DNA of 64,000 bases, from NCBI GenBank assembly GCA_947468275.1, contig CANIKO010000001.1:302213-366212 (forward strand), in the 5' to 3' direction. Each line of letters begins with the position of its first letter. The first letter of the stretch is position 1. A program made the position numbers and the translations under genes. The notes under the pieces were generated by a model. The model worked only from the letters and a program-made list of their open reading frames with translations. It was not told the DNA's origin and did not search any database. This DNA comes from Bacteroidota bacterium (GTDB lineage Bacteria; Bacteroidota; Bacteroidia; NS11-12g; UBA9320). This document shows positions 44,585 to 52,129 of this stretch, piece after piece.

Positions 44585-44939
44585 TGAATTTAACTTTCAT
44601 GGTTTTAATTATCGAACCAATTATTTTTAATAGTTCATCACGATCACCCAACATAGATTTGGTTTCCTCTTCTGATAAGTAATTTGTATCTCTAAGTAAT
44701 CTTATCCAGTAATGGGTTTCACGGGCTTCTTTATATGAAATATTTAATTTTGAATAGAAGTCTTTTTCTGATTGGCCTCCAATGCCTTCTTCTACATTAG
44801 CATCAATTGAAGTTCCAGAACGAAGAAGTTGTTTTGATAGAACAAACTCTTTTTTCTGATCAGTTAAAAAACGATATAAATAGACAGTTCGTATAGCAAA
44901 AGCATAGCTTTTATCTTGAATTACATTTTCTTTTTTCAT
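44577..44939 (-). CDS. Four-helix-bundle protein (23S rRNA intervening-sequence family)
   Basis: A 120-residue helical protein with the family signature: SKQLLRSGTSIDANVEEG, QSEKDFYSKLNISYKEA, RETHYWIRLL. Relatives are encoded in intervening sequences of 23S rRNA in some bacteria, as the Avd accessory protein in diversity-generating retroelements, and as many stand-alone copies in Bacteroidota; the biochemical role of the stand-alone copies is unsettled. Here both ends of the gene lie in the inverted repeats: the ATG is inside the right one and the stop inside the left one. No reverse transcriptase is nearby. Confidence 0.85.
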   Translation of the reverse strand: MKKENVIQDKSYAFAIRTVYLYRFLTDQKKEFVLSKQLLRSGTSIDANVEEGIGGQSEKDFYSKLNISYKEARETHYWIRLLRDTNYLSEEETKSMLGDRDELLKIIGSIIKTMKVKFNS

Positions 44940-44960
44940 TCCTAATTCCAGATTCCTAAT
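44938..44960. repeat. Right inverted repeat of the four-helix-bundle cassette
   Basis: The inverted copy of 44563-44584 with one extra base. It overlaps the start of the four-helix gene on one side and the DUF4296 stop codon (44956-44958) on the other. Confidence 0.75.
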
Positions 44961-45291
44961 TTTCTAGGCGGTTCAAATTCTCAATCACCTCATCCATCAT
45001 TTTAGTGAAATCATCGGGATGACTGCTGTAATATTTAACACTTGAATCCATTTGCCACTTCTCAATATCTTGTTTTTTGTAAATAAACTGGTAGGTGCTA
45101 TCAATTAAAACCTTAGTATTATAACCATATTTATGAAGTACTTTTTCATTTCCTTCAGCTAGCACTACATCAGTAAGCACACTTATCATTTTATTTCTTG
45201 GCATGTGATAGCCCGAGTATGCTTTTACTTGTTTTTCTTTGCAGGAAGTAAAAGTTAGTATACCAATAAGCAAACAACCTATAAATTTCAT
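44956..45291 (-). CDS. DUF4296 lipoprotein
   Basis: A 111-residue lipoprotein. The signal peptide MKFIGCLLIGILTFTSC ends in a lipobox with Cys at 17, and the helical DUF4296 domain follows (MPRNKMISVLTDVVLAEG... DSTYQFIYKKQDI). The family is Bacteroidota-specific and of unknown function. The last codons and the TAG stop come from the inverted repeat of the adjacent cassette, so the native C-terminus may have been changed. The -7 element ends 6 nt before the ATG. Divergent to yggS. Confidence 0.8.
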   Translation of the reverse strand: MKFIGCLLIGILTFTSCKEKQVKAYSGYHMPRNKMISVLTDVVLAEGNEKVLHKYGYNTKVLIDSTYQFIYKKQDIEKWQMDSSVKYYSSHPDDFTKMMDEVIENLNRLEN

Positions 45292-45297
45292 TTGTTA

Positions 45298-45305
45298 CAA
45301 AAGTA
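45298..45305 (-). promoter_or_regulatory. Promoter -7 element of the DUF4296 gene, in front of the yggS start
   Basis: The minus strand reads TACTTTTG, TAACAA, ATG. The element lies in the 16 bp gap between the two divergent starts, so transcription of the two genes probably interferes. Confidence 0.45.
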
Positions 45306-45307
45306 CG

Positions 45308-45955
45308 ATGATTAAGCAAAACCTTGAAAAAATAAAACAGCAATTACCTTCAAATGTTCAATTGGTGGTGGTTTCAAAATTTAGACCTATTGAACAACTA
45401 TTGGAAGTATTTGAAACCGGACAGCGAGAGTTTGCTGAAAACCGTGTTCAAGAAATGGTGACTAAATATGAGGCTTTACCCAAAGACATTCATTGGCACT
45501 TAATTGGGCATTTGCAAACCAATAAAGTAAAATATATAGCTCCTTTTGTTAAACTTATTCATTCGGTAGATAGCCTTGAACTGGCTCAGGAAATAAGTAA
45601 ACAAGCAATAAAAAATAATCGCGTCATCCCAATATTATTGCAGTTTCATGTAGCTCAGGAAGATTCAAAATTTGGACTAAAACCTGAGTATGCTGAAACT
45701 ATTTGCAAACAAATTTTAGAGTTACCTAATATTGAAATGCATGGTATTATGGGCATGGCTACTTTTACAGAAGATGAAGCCTTTTTAAGAAAAGAGTTTA
45801 AATTATTGAGAACTATTTTTGATAATTTGAAGGAAATTTATTTTAAGAATCAAGAATCCTTCGCTACTCTATCAATGGGTATGAGCAGTGATTATAAAAT
45901 GGCAGTGGAGGAGGGGAGCACCTTGGTTAGATTAGGAAGTTTGGTGTTTGAATAG
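45308..45955 (+). CDS. yggS: YggS-family pyridoxal-phosphate homeostasis protein
   Basis: A 215-residue PLP-binding TIM-barrel protein. The PLP lysine is K24 in VVVSKFRP. Further family marks are FAENRVQEM, HWHLIGHLQTNK and LSMGMSSDYKMAVEEGSTLVRLGS. It buffers pyridoxal phosphate and affects amino acid pools. The ATG at 45308 is chosen because the longer frame (from 45239) runs through the divergent DUF4296 signal peptide. Its stop directly abuts the stop of the convergent peroxidase gene. Confidence 0.93.
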   Translation: MIKQNLEKIKQQLPSNVQLVVVSKFRPIEQLLEVFETGQREFAENRVQEMVTKYEALPKDIHWHLIGHLQTNKVKYIAPFVKLIHSVDSLELAQEISKQAIKNNRVIPILLQFHVAQEDSKFGLKPEYAETICKQILELPNIEMHGIMGMATFTEDEAFLRKEFKLLRTIFDNLKEIYFKNQESFATLSMGMSSDYKMAVEEGSTLVRLGSLVFE

Positions 45956-47050
45956 TTATTTGCTAAAGGCTGGATTGATATTTATTGATTCGTCCACCAA
46001 ACCATTAATAAAATTAATTATGTCCTGTTTGTCTTGCTCCGTCCAGGCTCGGGGAGTTGGTTTGTTGGTTGAATTATCAAAATGTTTTTTAAGATTTGGG
46101 TCTAAATAATAATTGGTTTGGGGATTGAAATGAAATCCGATATCATAAAAATCTATAACTTCACGCAATGTTTTAAAACGCCCGTCGTGCATATATGGCG
46201 CAGTATATTTTACATTTATTAAAGCGGGAACTTTAAATTTTCCAAGATCTTCAGGATTTCTGGTAATGGCATATAATCCGGGGTCGTTAATGGCATTTAC
46301 GTTTAATCCATTATTTGCAAATTTGTAATTAGTCATAAAATTTCCTAACTCATGACAATGAAAGCAATCTCCTTTTTTTTCATCTAAAAAAACTATCAAG
46401 CCTCGTTTTTCAGAAGCATCTAATTTAGAAGTGTCTAATGGTTTGGGTGTGTATGCAATAATGGTTCGCATAAACTGGGCAATGGCTTTGGCTGTTTTAT
46501 CAAAGGTTATTTCTCCCTGTCCAAATGCGGCAGTATACATTTTTTTATAACTAGCAGAATTGTTCAACTCCTCGATTAGTAGTCCCAAATCCTGATTCAT
46601 TTCATTTTGACTAGTAATTGGATGAAATACTTGCTCTTCTAATGTTTTAGCTCTGCCATCCCAAAACCAAGCAGTGGCATAGCCTACATTATAAATCGGC
46701 ATTGAGTTTCTTCCTCCCAAAACGCCAGTAACGCCTTTACTGAATTTTACAGCCGAGTCAACAAATGATGCGTTTTGCTGATGACAACTAGCACACGCTT
46801 GTCCATTATTACTTGAGAGCAATGGGTCATAAAAAAGTTTTTTACCCAAGGCCACCCCTTCATTGGTTAAAGGATTAGATGCGGGGATTTTCATTGGCGG
46901 AAAACTTTTGGGTAAATTAAGCTGATATTCAGTTGGTTTACCTGTTATTGTCGCAATATTATCATCAACAAAGAAATCTTTTTTACATCCTGCAAGTATT
47001 CCAACAAAAAATACTCCAACAAAAAATGCGCTAACTCTAAATCTATTCAT
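45956..47050 (-). CDS. Di-haem cytochrome c peroxidase family lipoprotein
   Basis: A 364-residue CcpA/MauG-like protein. The lipobox ends at C22 (GILAGC). Two haem-binding motifs are visible: CASCH (86-90) and CFHCH (229-233). Also present are FYDPLLSSNNGQACASCH and KVPALINVKYTAPYMHDGRFKTLREVIDFY. It would reduce hydrogen peroxide or oxidise a partner in the periplasm. The frame reaches a TTG at 47065, but the ATG at 47050 gives the better signal peptide. It is divergent to a TonB-dependent receptor, which may point to a shared role in metal or haem handling. Confidence 0.9.
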   Translation of the reverse strand: MNRFRVSAFFVGVFFVGILAGCKKDFFVDDNIATITGKPTEYQLNLPKSFPPMKIPASNPLTNEGVALGKKLFYDPLLSSNNGQACASCHQQNASFVDSAVKFSKGVTGVLGGRNSMPIYNVGYATAWFWDGRAKTLEEQVFHPITSQNEMNQDLGLLIEELNNSASYKKMYTAAFGQGEITFDKTAKAIAQFMRTIIAYTPKPLDTSKLDASEKRGLIVFLDEKKGDCFHCHELGNFMTNYKFANNGLNVNAINDPGLYAITRNPEDLGKFKVPALINVKYTAPYMHDGRFKTLREVIDFYDIGFHFNPQTNYYLDPNLKKHFDNSTNKPTPRAWTEQDKQDIINFINGLVDESININPAFSK

Positions 47051-47154
47051 AATAATTGAATACAATTTTACATATTAATGGTTAAATAAACTAAACCGTT
47101 TGTGAATTAATGATCATCATTCCATAATTATTAAATAAATTGCGACTCTTTAAA

Positions 47155-49467
47155 ATGAGGGTTATTTACACGATTTGTGCCGTATTATTTAGTTTGTTTA
47201 CACTTGCTCAAAAAGCCGAACTGCGTGGGTTTGTGTACAATAAAAAAACCGGCAATCCTGTCGCGTTTGCAAATGTATTTATAAAGGAAACTTATGAGGG
47301 AACGACAACTGATGACGATGGTTTATTTGTTTTATCTAAGGTAAATCCGGGGACGTATAATTTAGTAGCTAAAGCACTTGGTTATGATTCTATAGCCATT
47401 ACAATAACCCTTACCTCCGGGAAATTATTAACCAAGAATTTGTTTCTTAATGAAACTGGTATTGATTTGAATGAAGTAAATGTTTCAGCTGAACGGCAAA
47501 AAAAGAAAAAGGACGTTTACATCTCCGTAACAAATATTACTTCAAAAGAGTTGAAAATGATACCAAGTATTGGTGGAGAGCCTGACTTAGTTCAGTTTTT
47601 ACAAGTATTGCCCGGTGTTGTTTTTTCTGGCGACCAAGGTGGGCAGTTGTATATCCGAGGAGGTTCTCCCATAATGAATAAAGTGCTTTTGGATGGAATG
47701 ACTTTGTACAACCCCTTCCACTCCATTGGTTTATTTTCTGTTTTTGATTCGGATATATTAAAAAGTACAGATGTATACAGTGCCGGATTCGGAGCAGAGT
47801 ATGGTGGCAGAATTTCAGCCATTGTGGATGTAAAAACTCGTGATGGAGATAAAAATAATGTAAAAGGAAAAATAAATGTAAATACGTTTACTTCAAAATT
47901 TATGTTGGAAGGTCCCTTGAAAAAATTTAATCCTGAAGATGGCAGTAGCAGCACTTTTATTGTTTCTTATAAAAATTCATATTTAGATAAATCCTCTAAA
48001 ATATTTTATAACTATTTAGGTCCCAATAAGCTTCCATATTCTTTTGAAGATTTGTATGGAAAAGTTTCATTTAACAGTTCCTCTGGATCTAAAATTAATT
48101 TTTTTGGGTTTCATCATAAAGATAATGTTGATTTTAAGGATGCATCCCAATATGGTTGGGTTTCAAAAGGATTTGGGAGTAAATTTTTCTTACTACCTCA
48201 AGGTTCTAGTACATTAATAAATGCCACATTTACATGGAGTAATTATGAGATGACTCAAAAAGAAGCTGGCGCAAAACCTCGTAGTTCTGGCGTAAATGGG
48301 TTTTATGCCAGTATGAATTTTACAAATAATAAAGGGGATGATGAATTTCAATATGGAATTGAAATTAATGGCTTCAGCACTAATTTTAACATATATAATT
48401 CTGCTAATAGGGCAATTTCTGACAATCAATACACAACAGAGCTAAATGGTTTTGCTCGGTACAAAATAATTAGAATGAATAAAAAATTAATTCTTGAACC
48501 TGGTTTTAGGTTTCAATATTATTCTTCTTTTGGTGAATTTAGTCCTGAACCACGATTACGCGCTAAATATAATATAAATAAGCGATTGAGGTTGAAGGGA
48601 GCTAGCGGTTTGTATTCTCAAAATTTAATGAGTGCATCCAGTGATCGTGATGTAGTAAATTTATTTTATGGTTTTTTATCTGGACCTGAAGAGTACCCTA
48701 AGCAGGTTGGTAAAAAAGCCTTTACCAGCCGATTGCAAAAATCGGCACATGCGGTGGTCGGAGTTGAATACGATTTAAACAAGGAAAATGAATTTAATTT
48801 TGAAGTTTACATCAAAGAATTTACTCAATTAACCAATGTGAATCGCGATAAAATATTTGATGATAATGTGGAAAACCAAAAACACCCTTGGTATTTAAGA
48901 AATGACTATATCGGTGAAACTGGTAGAGCCTATGGATTTGATATTACCTACAAAGCCAGCTATGATAAATTATATTTTTGGGGAGTGTATTCATATAATA
49001 ATGTTTCGCGATATGATGGTATAAAAACCTACCAACCTCACTTTGACCGTCGCCATAATATTAATATTTTAGGTACTTATAAATTATTGAAGGACCAATC
49101 ACTATCTGTTAGTGCTCGATGGAATATGGGTTCGGGATTTCCATTTACTCAAACTCAAGGTTTTTATGAATATATTGATTTTAAAAATGGTGCTACGACT
49201 GATTATACTAATACAAATGGGCAATTGGGAGTATTATATGCAGGACAAAATTTAGGTAGATTACCTTATTATCATCGTCTGGATGTGTCGGCTACAAAAC
49301 TATTTAAGGTTAAGCAAAGTAATGGGAGTACAAAAAATATTGAAGCAATTTTTAGTTGTACAAATGTATATAACAGAGCTAATATATTTTACTTTGACCG
49401 AGTAAAATACAAGCGTGTTAATCAACTGCCCATCCTTCCTAGTTTAGCTGTTAGCTACTCTTTTTAA
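47155..49467 (+). CDS. TonB-dependent receptor with N-terminal carboxypeptidase-regulatory-like domain
   Basis: An outer-membrane receptor of about 770 residues. The signal peptide is MRVIYTICAVLFSLFTLAQ. A CarboxypepD_reg-like beta-sandwich follows (ELRGFVYNKKTGNPVAFANV). The plug domain contains VLPGVVFSGDQGGQLYIRGG and DGMTLYNPFH, and a 22-strand-type barrel ends with an aromatic residue (AVSYSF). It is too short for a SusC protein and has no SusD gene beside it, so a siderophore, metal or vitamin is a better guess for the substrate than a glycan. The frame reaches a TTG at 47140; I prefer the ATG at 47155. Confidence 0.9.
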   Translation: MRVIYTICAVLFSLFTLAQKAELRGFVYNKKTGNPVAFANVFIKETYEGTTTDDDGLFVLSKVNPGTYNLVAKALGYDSIAITITLTSGKLLTKNLFLNETGIDLNEVNVSAERQKKKKDVYISVTNITSKELKMIPSIGGEPDLVQFLQVLPGVVFSGDQGGQLYIRGGSPIMNKVLLDGMTLYNPFHSIGLFSVFDSDILKSTDVYSAGFGAEYGGRISAIVDVKTRDGDKNNVKGKINVNTFTSKFMLEGPLKKFNPEDGSSSTFIVSYKNSYLDKSSKIFYNYLGPNKLPYSFEDLYGKVSFNSSSGSKINFFGFHHKDNVDFKDASQYGWVSKGFGSKFFLLPQGSSTLINATFTWSNYEMTQKEAGAKPRSSGVNGFYASMNFTNNKGDDEFQYGIEINGFSTNFNIYNSANRAISDNQYTTELNGFARYKIIRMNKKLILEPGFRFQYYSSFGEFSPEPRLRAKYNINKRLRLKGASGLYSQNLMSASSDRDVVNLFYGFLSGPEEYPKQVGKKAFTSRLQKSAHAVVGVEYDLNKENEFNFEVYIKEFTQLTNVNRDKIFDDNVENQKHPWYLRNDYIGETGRAYGFDITYKASYDKLYFWGVYSYNNVSRYDGIKTYQPHFDRRHNINILGTYKLLKDQSLSVSARWNMGSGFPFTQTQGFYEYIDFKNGATTDYTNTNGQLGVLYAGQNLGRLPYYHRLDVSATKLFKVKQSNGSTKNIEAIFSCTNVYNRANIFYFDRVKYKRVNQLPILPSLAVSYSF

Positions 49468-49475
49468 GAGCAATT

Positions 49476-49712
49476 TTAAATAATTTCTTCCCTGTACCAT
49501 GCAGCAGATTCTTCCATAATTATTTTTAAAGAAGTATCATGTGGCTCAAAATTTTCACTTTTCAATAAGTGAATAGCTGACAATAAAGCCTTGTGTTTTT
49601 TTCTTAACTCATCATCCTTACAAAGTGCAATTTTGATTTCGGATTCTAAAAACATGTTGGCTTCACCGTAAATAAAAAGAATTAATTCGTTTTCAGTAAA
49701 AGTAGTGTTCAT
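49476..49712 (-). CDS. Small acidic protein, candidate anti-sigma factor
   Basis: A 78-residue protein starting MNTTFTENELILFIYGEANM. It is acidic, helical, has no membrane span and no zinc motif. It lies 112 nt downstream of an ECF sigma factor on the same strand. Its opening (ENELILFIYGE) resembles N-termini of anti-sigma proteins, so a role in holding the sigma factor is reasonable but not shown. The longer frame (from 49742) adds ten residues that I do not favour. It converges on the TonB receptor with an 8 nt gap. Confidence 0.55.
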   Translation of the reverse strand: MNTTFTENELILFIYGEANMFLESEIKIALCKDDELRKKHKALLSAIHLLKSENFEPHDTSLKIIMEESAAWYREEII

Positions 49713-49824
49713 ATCATATACAATTATAAATTTTAACTTCAATTATAAAAACGACCGTTATAGACGGTTCGTATATAAAAGGTATAAATAATTTATAAGT
49801 AGCTGAAATGTAGTTTTTTAAAAT

Positions 49825-50406
49825 TTACCGAAGACTCAAAGACTTTTCTTCAATCATCCTTCTTAAATTTTGTAAAGCATAGCGCATTCTGCCAAGTGCA
49901 GTATTAATACTCACCTGGGTTATCTCAGAAATTTCTTTAAAGCTTAAATCACCATAATGGCGGAGAACTAATACTTCCTGCTGTTCTTTGGGTAAAAGCT
50001 TTATTAATTCTCTAACTTTAGCTTCGTTTTGATTTTGTATAATTTGCTCTTCCCTGCTATCATCAAAAATTGGAAGATTCTTAAAAACATCTTCCCCTGA
50101 TGAATTAACCATTTTAGGCATTTTACTAGTCTTTCTAAAATAATCAATAGACAAATTTCTGGCAATAGTCATTACCCAAGGCAGATATTTTCCTTCTTCA
50201 GTATATTTTTCAGATTTTAAAGTTTTTAATACTTTGATGAAAGTTTCCTGAAAAATGTCTTCTGCAATATACCTGTCGTTTACGATCAGGAAAATAGTGG
50301 TAAAAACTTTTGATTTGTACCTTTTGAGTAACATTTCAAAACACGCCTCATTACCATTACGGTAATTCTTAATCAATTGTTGGTCGGAAATTTGATAAAT
50401 TTTCAT
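49825..50406 (-). CDS. ECF RNA polymerase sigma factor
   Basis: A 193-residue sigma-70 family protein of the ECF type. Region 2 includes IAEDIFQETFIKVLKTL and LPWVMTIARNLSIDYFRK. Region 4 is ELIKLLPKEQQEVLVLRHYGDLSFKEISEITQVSINTALGRMRYAL, with the helix-turn-helix. It would direct polymerase to a stress or surface regulon. The only partner nearby is the small gene at 49476. TACGTTTT (50421-50428 read on the minus strand) is a near-consensus -7 element 14 nt before the start. Confidence 0.93.
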   Translation of the reverse strand: MKIYQISDQQLIKNYRNGNEACFEMLLKRYKSKVFTTIFLIVNDRYIAEDIFQETFIKVLKTLKSEKYTEEGKYLPWVMTIARNLSIDYFRKTSKMPKMVNSSGEDVFKNLPIFDDSREEQIIQNQNEAKVRELIKLLPKEQQEVLVLRHYGDLSFKEISEITQVSINTALGRMRYALQNLRRMIEEKSLSLR

Positions 50407-50650
50407 AATACCTGCTATTTAAAACGTAATAAAATCCTAATGGCCTAATTGGCTGGGTCTTGAATAAGATTTTGAGTAGATGTTTTACGTATAAGCGGTA
50501 TTATATTTTGAATTCAAGTGCTAATTACGACTAAAAAATGAAAAACTGAAATTTAATTTAATCCATTAATAAATTTGATACACTATTAATTCCAAATGAA
50601 ATCGCTAAGTTATTAATATATAGTATATAGCGTTAATTGTCACGGGAGTG
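50407..50650. other. Intergenic stretch between the sigma factor and the secreted-protein gene
   Basis: Apart from the near-consensus -7 element of the sigma factor at 50421-50428, I see no gene, RNA or clear repeat here. The sequence is AT-rich. With the palindromes at 50651-50707 it makes up the longest gene-free gap of the window (316 bp). Confidence 0.6.
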
Positions 50651-50670
50651 TCATTAAATATTTTTAATGA
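50651..50670. promoter_or_regulatory. Palindrome upstream of the secreted-protein gene (site 1)
   Basis: TCATTAAA, TATT, TTTAATGA: a perfect 8 bp inverted repeat. It abuts the next, larger palindrome at its last base. Confidence 0.45.
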
Positions 50671-50707
50671 TATTAGCTATTATCCATTAGTGAATAATGG
50701 CTAATAT
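50670..50707. promoter_or_regulatory. Palindrome overlapping the probable promoter (site 2)
   Basis: ATATTAGCTATTAT (50670-50683) and ATAATGGCTAATAT (50694-50707) form a 14 bp inverted repeat with a single T-G position and a 10 nt loop. Its right end overlaps TAATATTG, a near match to the -7 element, 13 nt before the ATG at 50723. It could be an operator or an RNA hairpin. Confidence 0.5.
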
Positions 50708-50722
50708 TGTAATTCTACTAAA

Positions 50723-52114
50723 ATGAATATTATAAGGAATTTTTTCTGTCTTTTTTGTTTTTCCTTTATAGTTAATACTATATCTGCACAAAGTCTTATT
50801 ATTCCAACTTTTGAAACCGGACAAAAAATAGTTGCCTTGGTTGATTTACAAGAACAAGGGCAATTATTGGTTACCCAGCATGATAGTAAGAGTTCCTTGA
50901 ATTTAGTTTTAATTGATAATGAATTAAATATTAAATGGGAAGCAATTTATGATTTTGAAGATGGGAATGGTAAAAAGGAAGCTAATTTTTTTACTTTTTT
51001 ACATGATACTACTACATTATATATCACCAATCAGAATCGTAAAAATTACTATGGCGAAATTGATCTAGCTACTGGTGATGTTGTTTACGAACAGCCTATT
51101 ATTGGCTCTTCTGAACTTCGCAGAGGAGAGTATTATATTTCCAATAATCGATTAGTTCAAGCTAATATTGAGGGGGCTTTATTAAGACTTCAAAAAATTA
51201 CTAATAACAGTTTAGAATCAATTAGCGAAATTAAACCTCCGGGTTCAAATTCTAAATTTAAAAATACATCGCTTCAGATAATTAGAATAAGTCATGATAC
51301 GGTTTTTGCTTATCAAACGATTCCTGAAACAAACCATCGCAGTCTGAATGTTATTTTTTATAGGTTCAAAGTCAATGGGAGATTTATTGATTCTTCTATA
51401 AATAAATTACAACTCACACAATATGCATTCTCGTATAATTCTGTCATGGACTTGAATTGTTCCTTTGTTTTTGAGAATAAAAATAAAATTTATATGTTTG
51501 GAAACTTAGCTCCGCGATTATCCGATAATTTTGGACAATTTCCTGCAAGTGATGACTCGCGAGGATTTTGGTGGGCTTCGTTTGATACAAAAATGCATAC
51601 TGAACATTTTAGTGTATTTCCATTCAGTGATATGTTTCAAAAAGAAGATGAAGAAATAATCTATTGGCAAGAAAAATACTGGGGAGTTAAAGCCGATGGG
51701 GACAGCGGTTTCTTTTTAAATATGAATTTAATACCAGGAGGTAGTTATACTGGAAACCTTACTTGCTATATAAACATGAGGGGTGAGCTTAAAATGTTTA
51801 CCACCACTGAAGACCGTGATAATTTTATGCGATATAGCCCAATTTTTACTCGAGAATATATCAAAAAATCAGATGTTTTAGTAACAAATGATGAATGGAA
51901 TTTTTTTGCATGCCATCAGTTTTCTAAATTAAATTATTATCCCGCTTTTCACTCCAAATATACGAAAGCCATTATTGATCTCGCTAATAAGCACAACGAT
52001 GATTCCCAAAAATCGGACGTTGCTTATACCATTCTATATAAAAATGGATATGCAATTATAGCCGAGTATTATTACAAAATGAAAAAGTCAGTCAAGTTGG
52101 AGATTGTTAGATAA
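50723..52114 (+). CDS. Hypothetical secreted protein
   Basis: A 463-residue exported protein. The signal peptide is MNIIRNFFCLFCFSFIVNTISA. The mature part is rich in beta strand (LVTQHDSKSSLNLVLIDNELNIKWEA..., HDTTTLYITNQNRKNYYGEID) and reads like a WD40/propeller-type domain without a catalytic motif. No sorting tail is seen at the C-terminus, so it is probably periplasmic. It is a single gene with stacked palindromes upstream, and converges on prfC. Confidence 0.7.
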   Translation: MNIIRNFFCLFCFSFIVNTISAQSLIIPTFETGQKIVALVDLQEQGQLLVTQHDSKSSLNLVLIDNELNIKWEAIYDFEDGNGKKEANFFTFLHDTTTLYITNQNRKNYYGEIDLATGDVVYEQPIIGSSELRRGEYYISNNRLVQANIEGALLRLQKITNNSLESISEIKPPGSNSKFKNTSLQIIRISHDTVFAYQTIPETNHRSLNVIFYRFKVNGRFIDSSINKLQLTQYAFSYNSVMDLNCSFVFENKNKIYMFGNLAPRLSDNFGQFPASDDSRGFWWASFDTKMHTEHFSVFPFSDMFQKEDEEIIYWQEKYWGVKADGDSGFFLNMNLIPGGSYTGNLTCYINMRGELKMFTTTEDRDNFMRYSPIFTREYIKKSDVLVTNDEWNFFACHQFSKLNYYPAFHSKYTKAIIDLANKHNDDSQKSDVAYTILYKNGYAIIAEYYYKMKKSVKLEIVR

Positions 52115-52129
52115 ATTAAAATTATCTAA

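Larger units (their letters stand above)
44563..44960. mobile_element. Four-helix-bundle cassette bounded by inverted repeats
   Basis: About 400 bp. The left repeat 44563-44584 and the right repeat 44938-44960 are inverted copies that agree over 22-23 bp with one extra base on the right. The cassette contains a single gene that fills it. It lies between mutS2 and the DUF4296 gene, both on the same strand, and the right repeat supplies the DUF4296 stop codon. No target-site duplication was clear, because the ends are themselves repetitive. Confidence 0.65.

Noticed and set aside
44577..44939. Possible diversity-generating retroelement around the four-helix-bundle (Avd-like) gene
   Set aside because: No reverse transcriptase and no template/variable repeat pair is present nearby; the protein alone is not evidence of a DGR.
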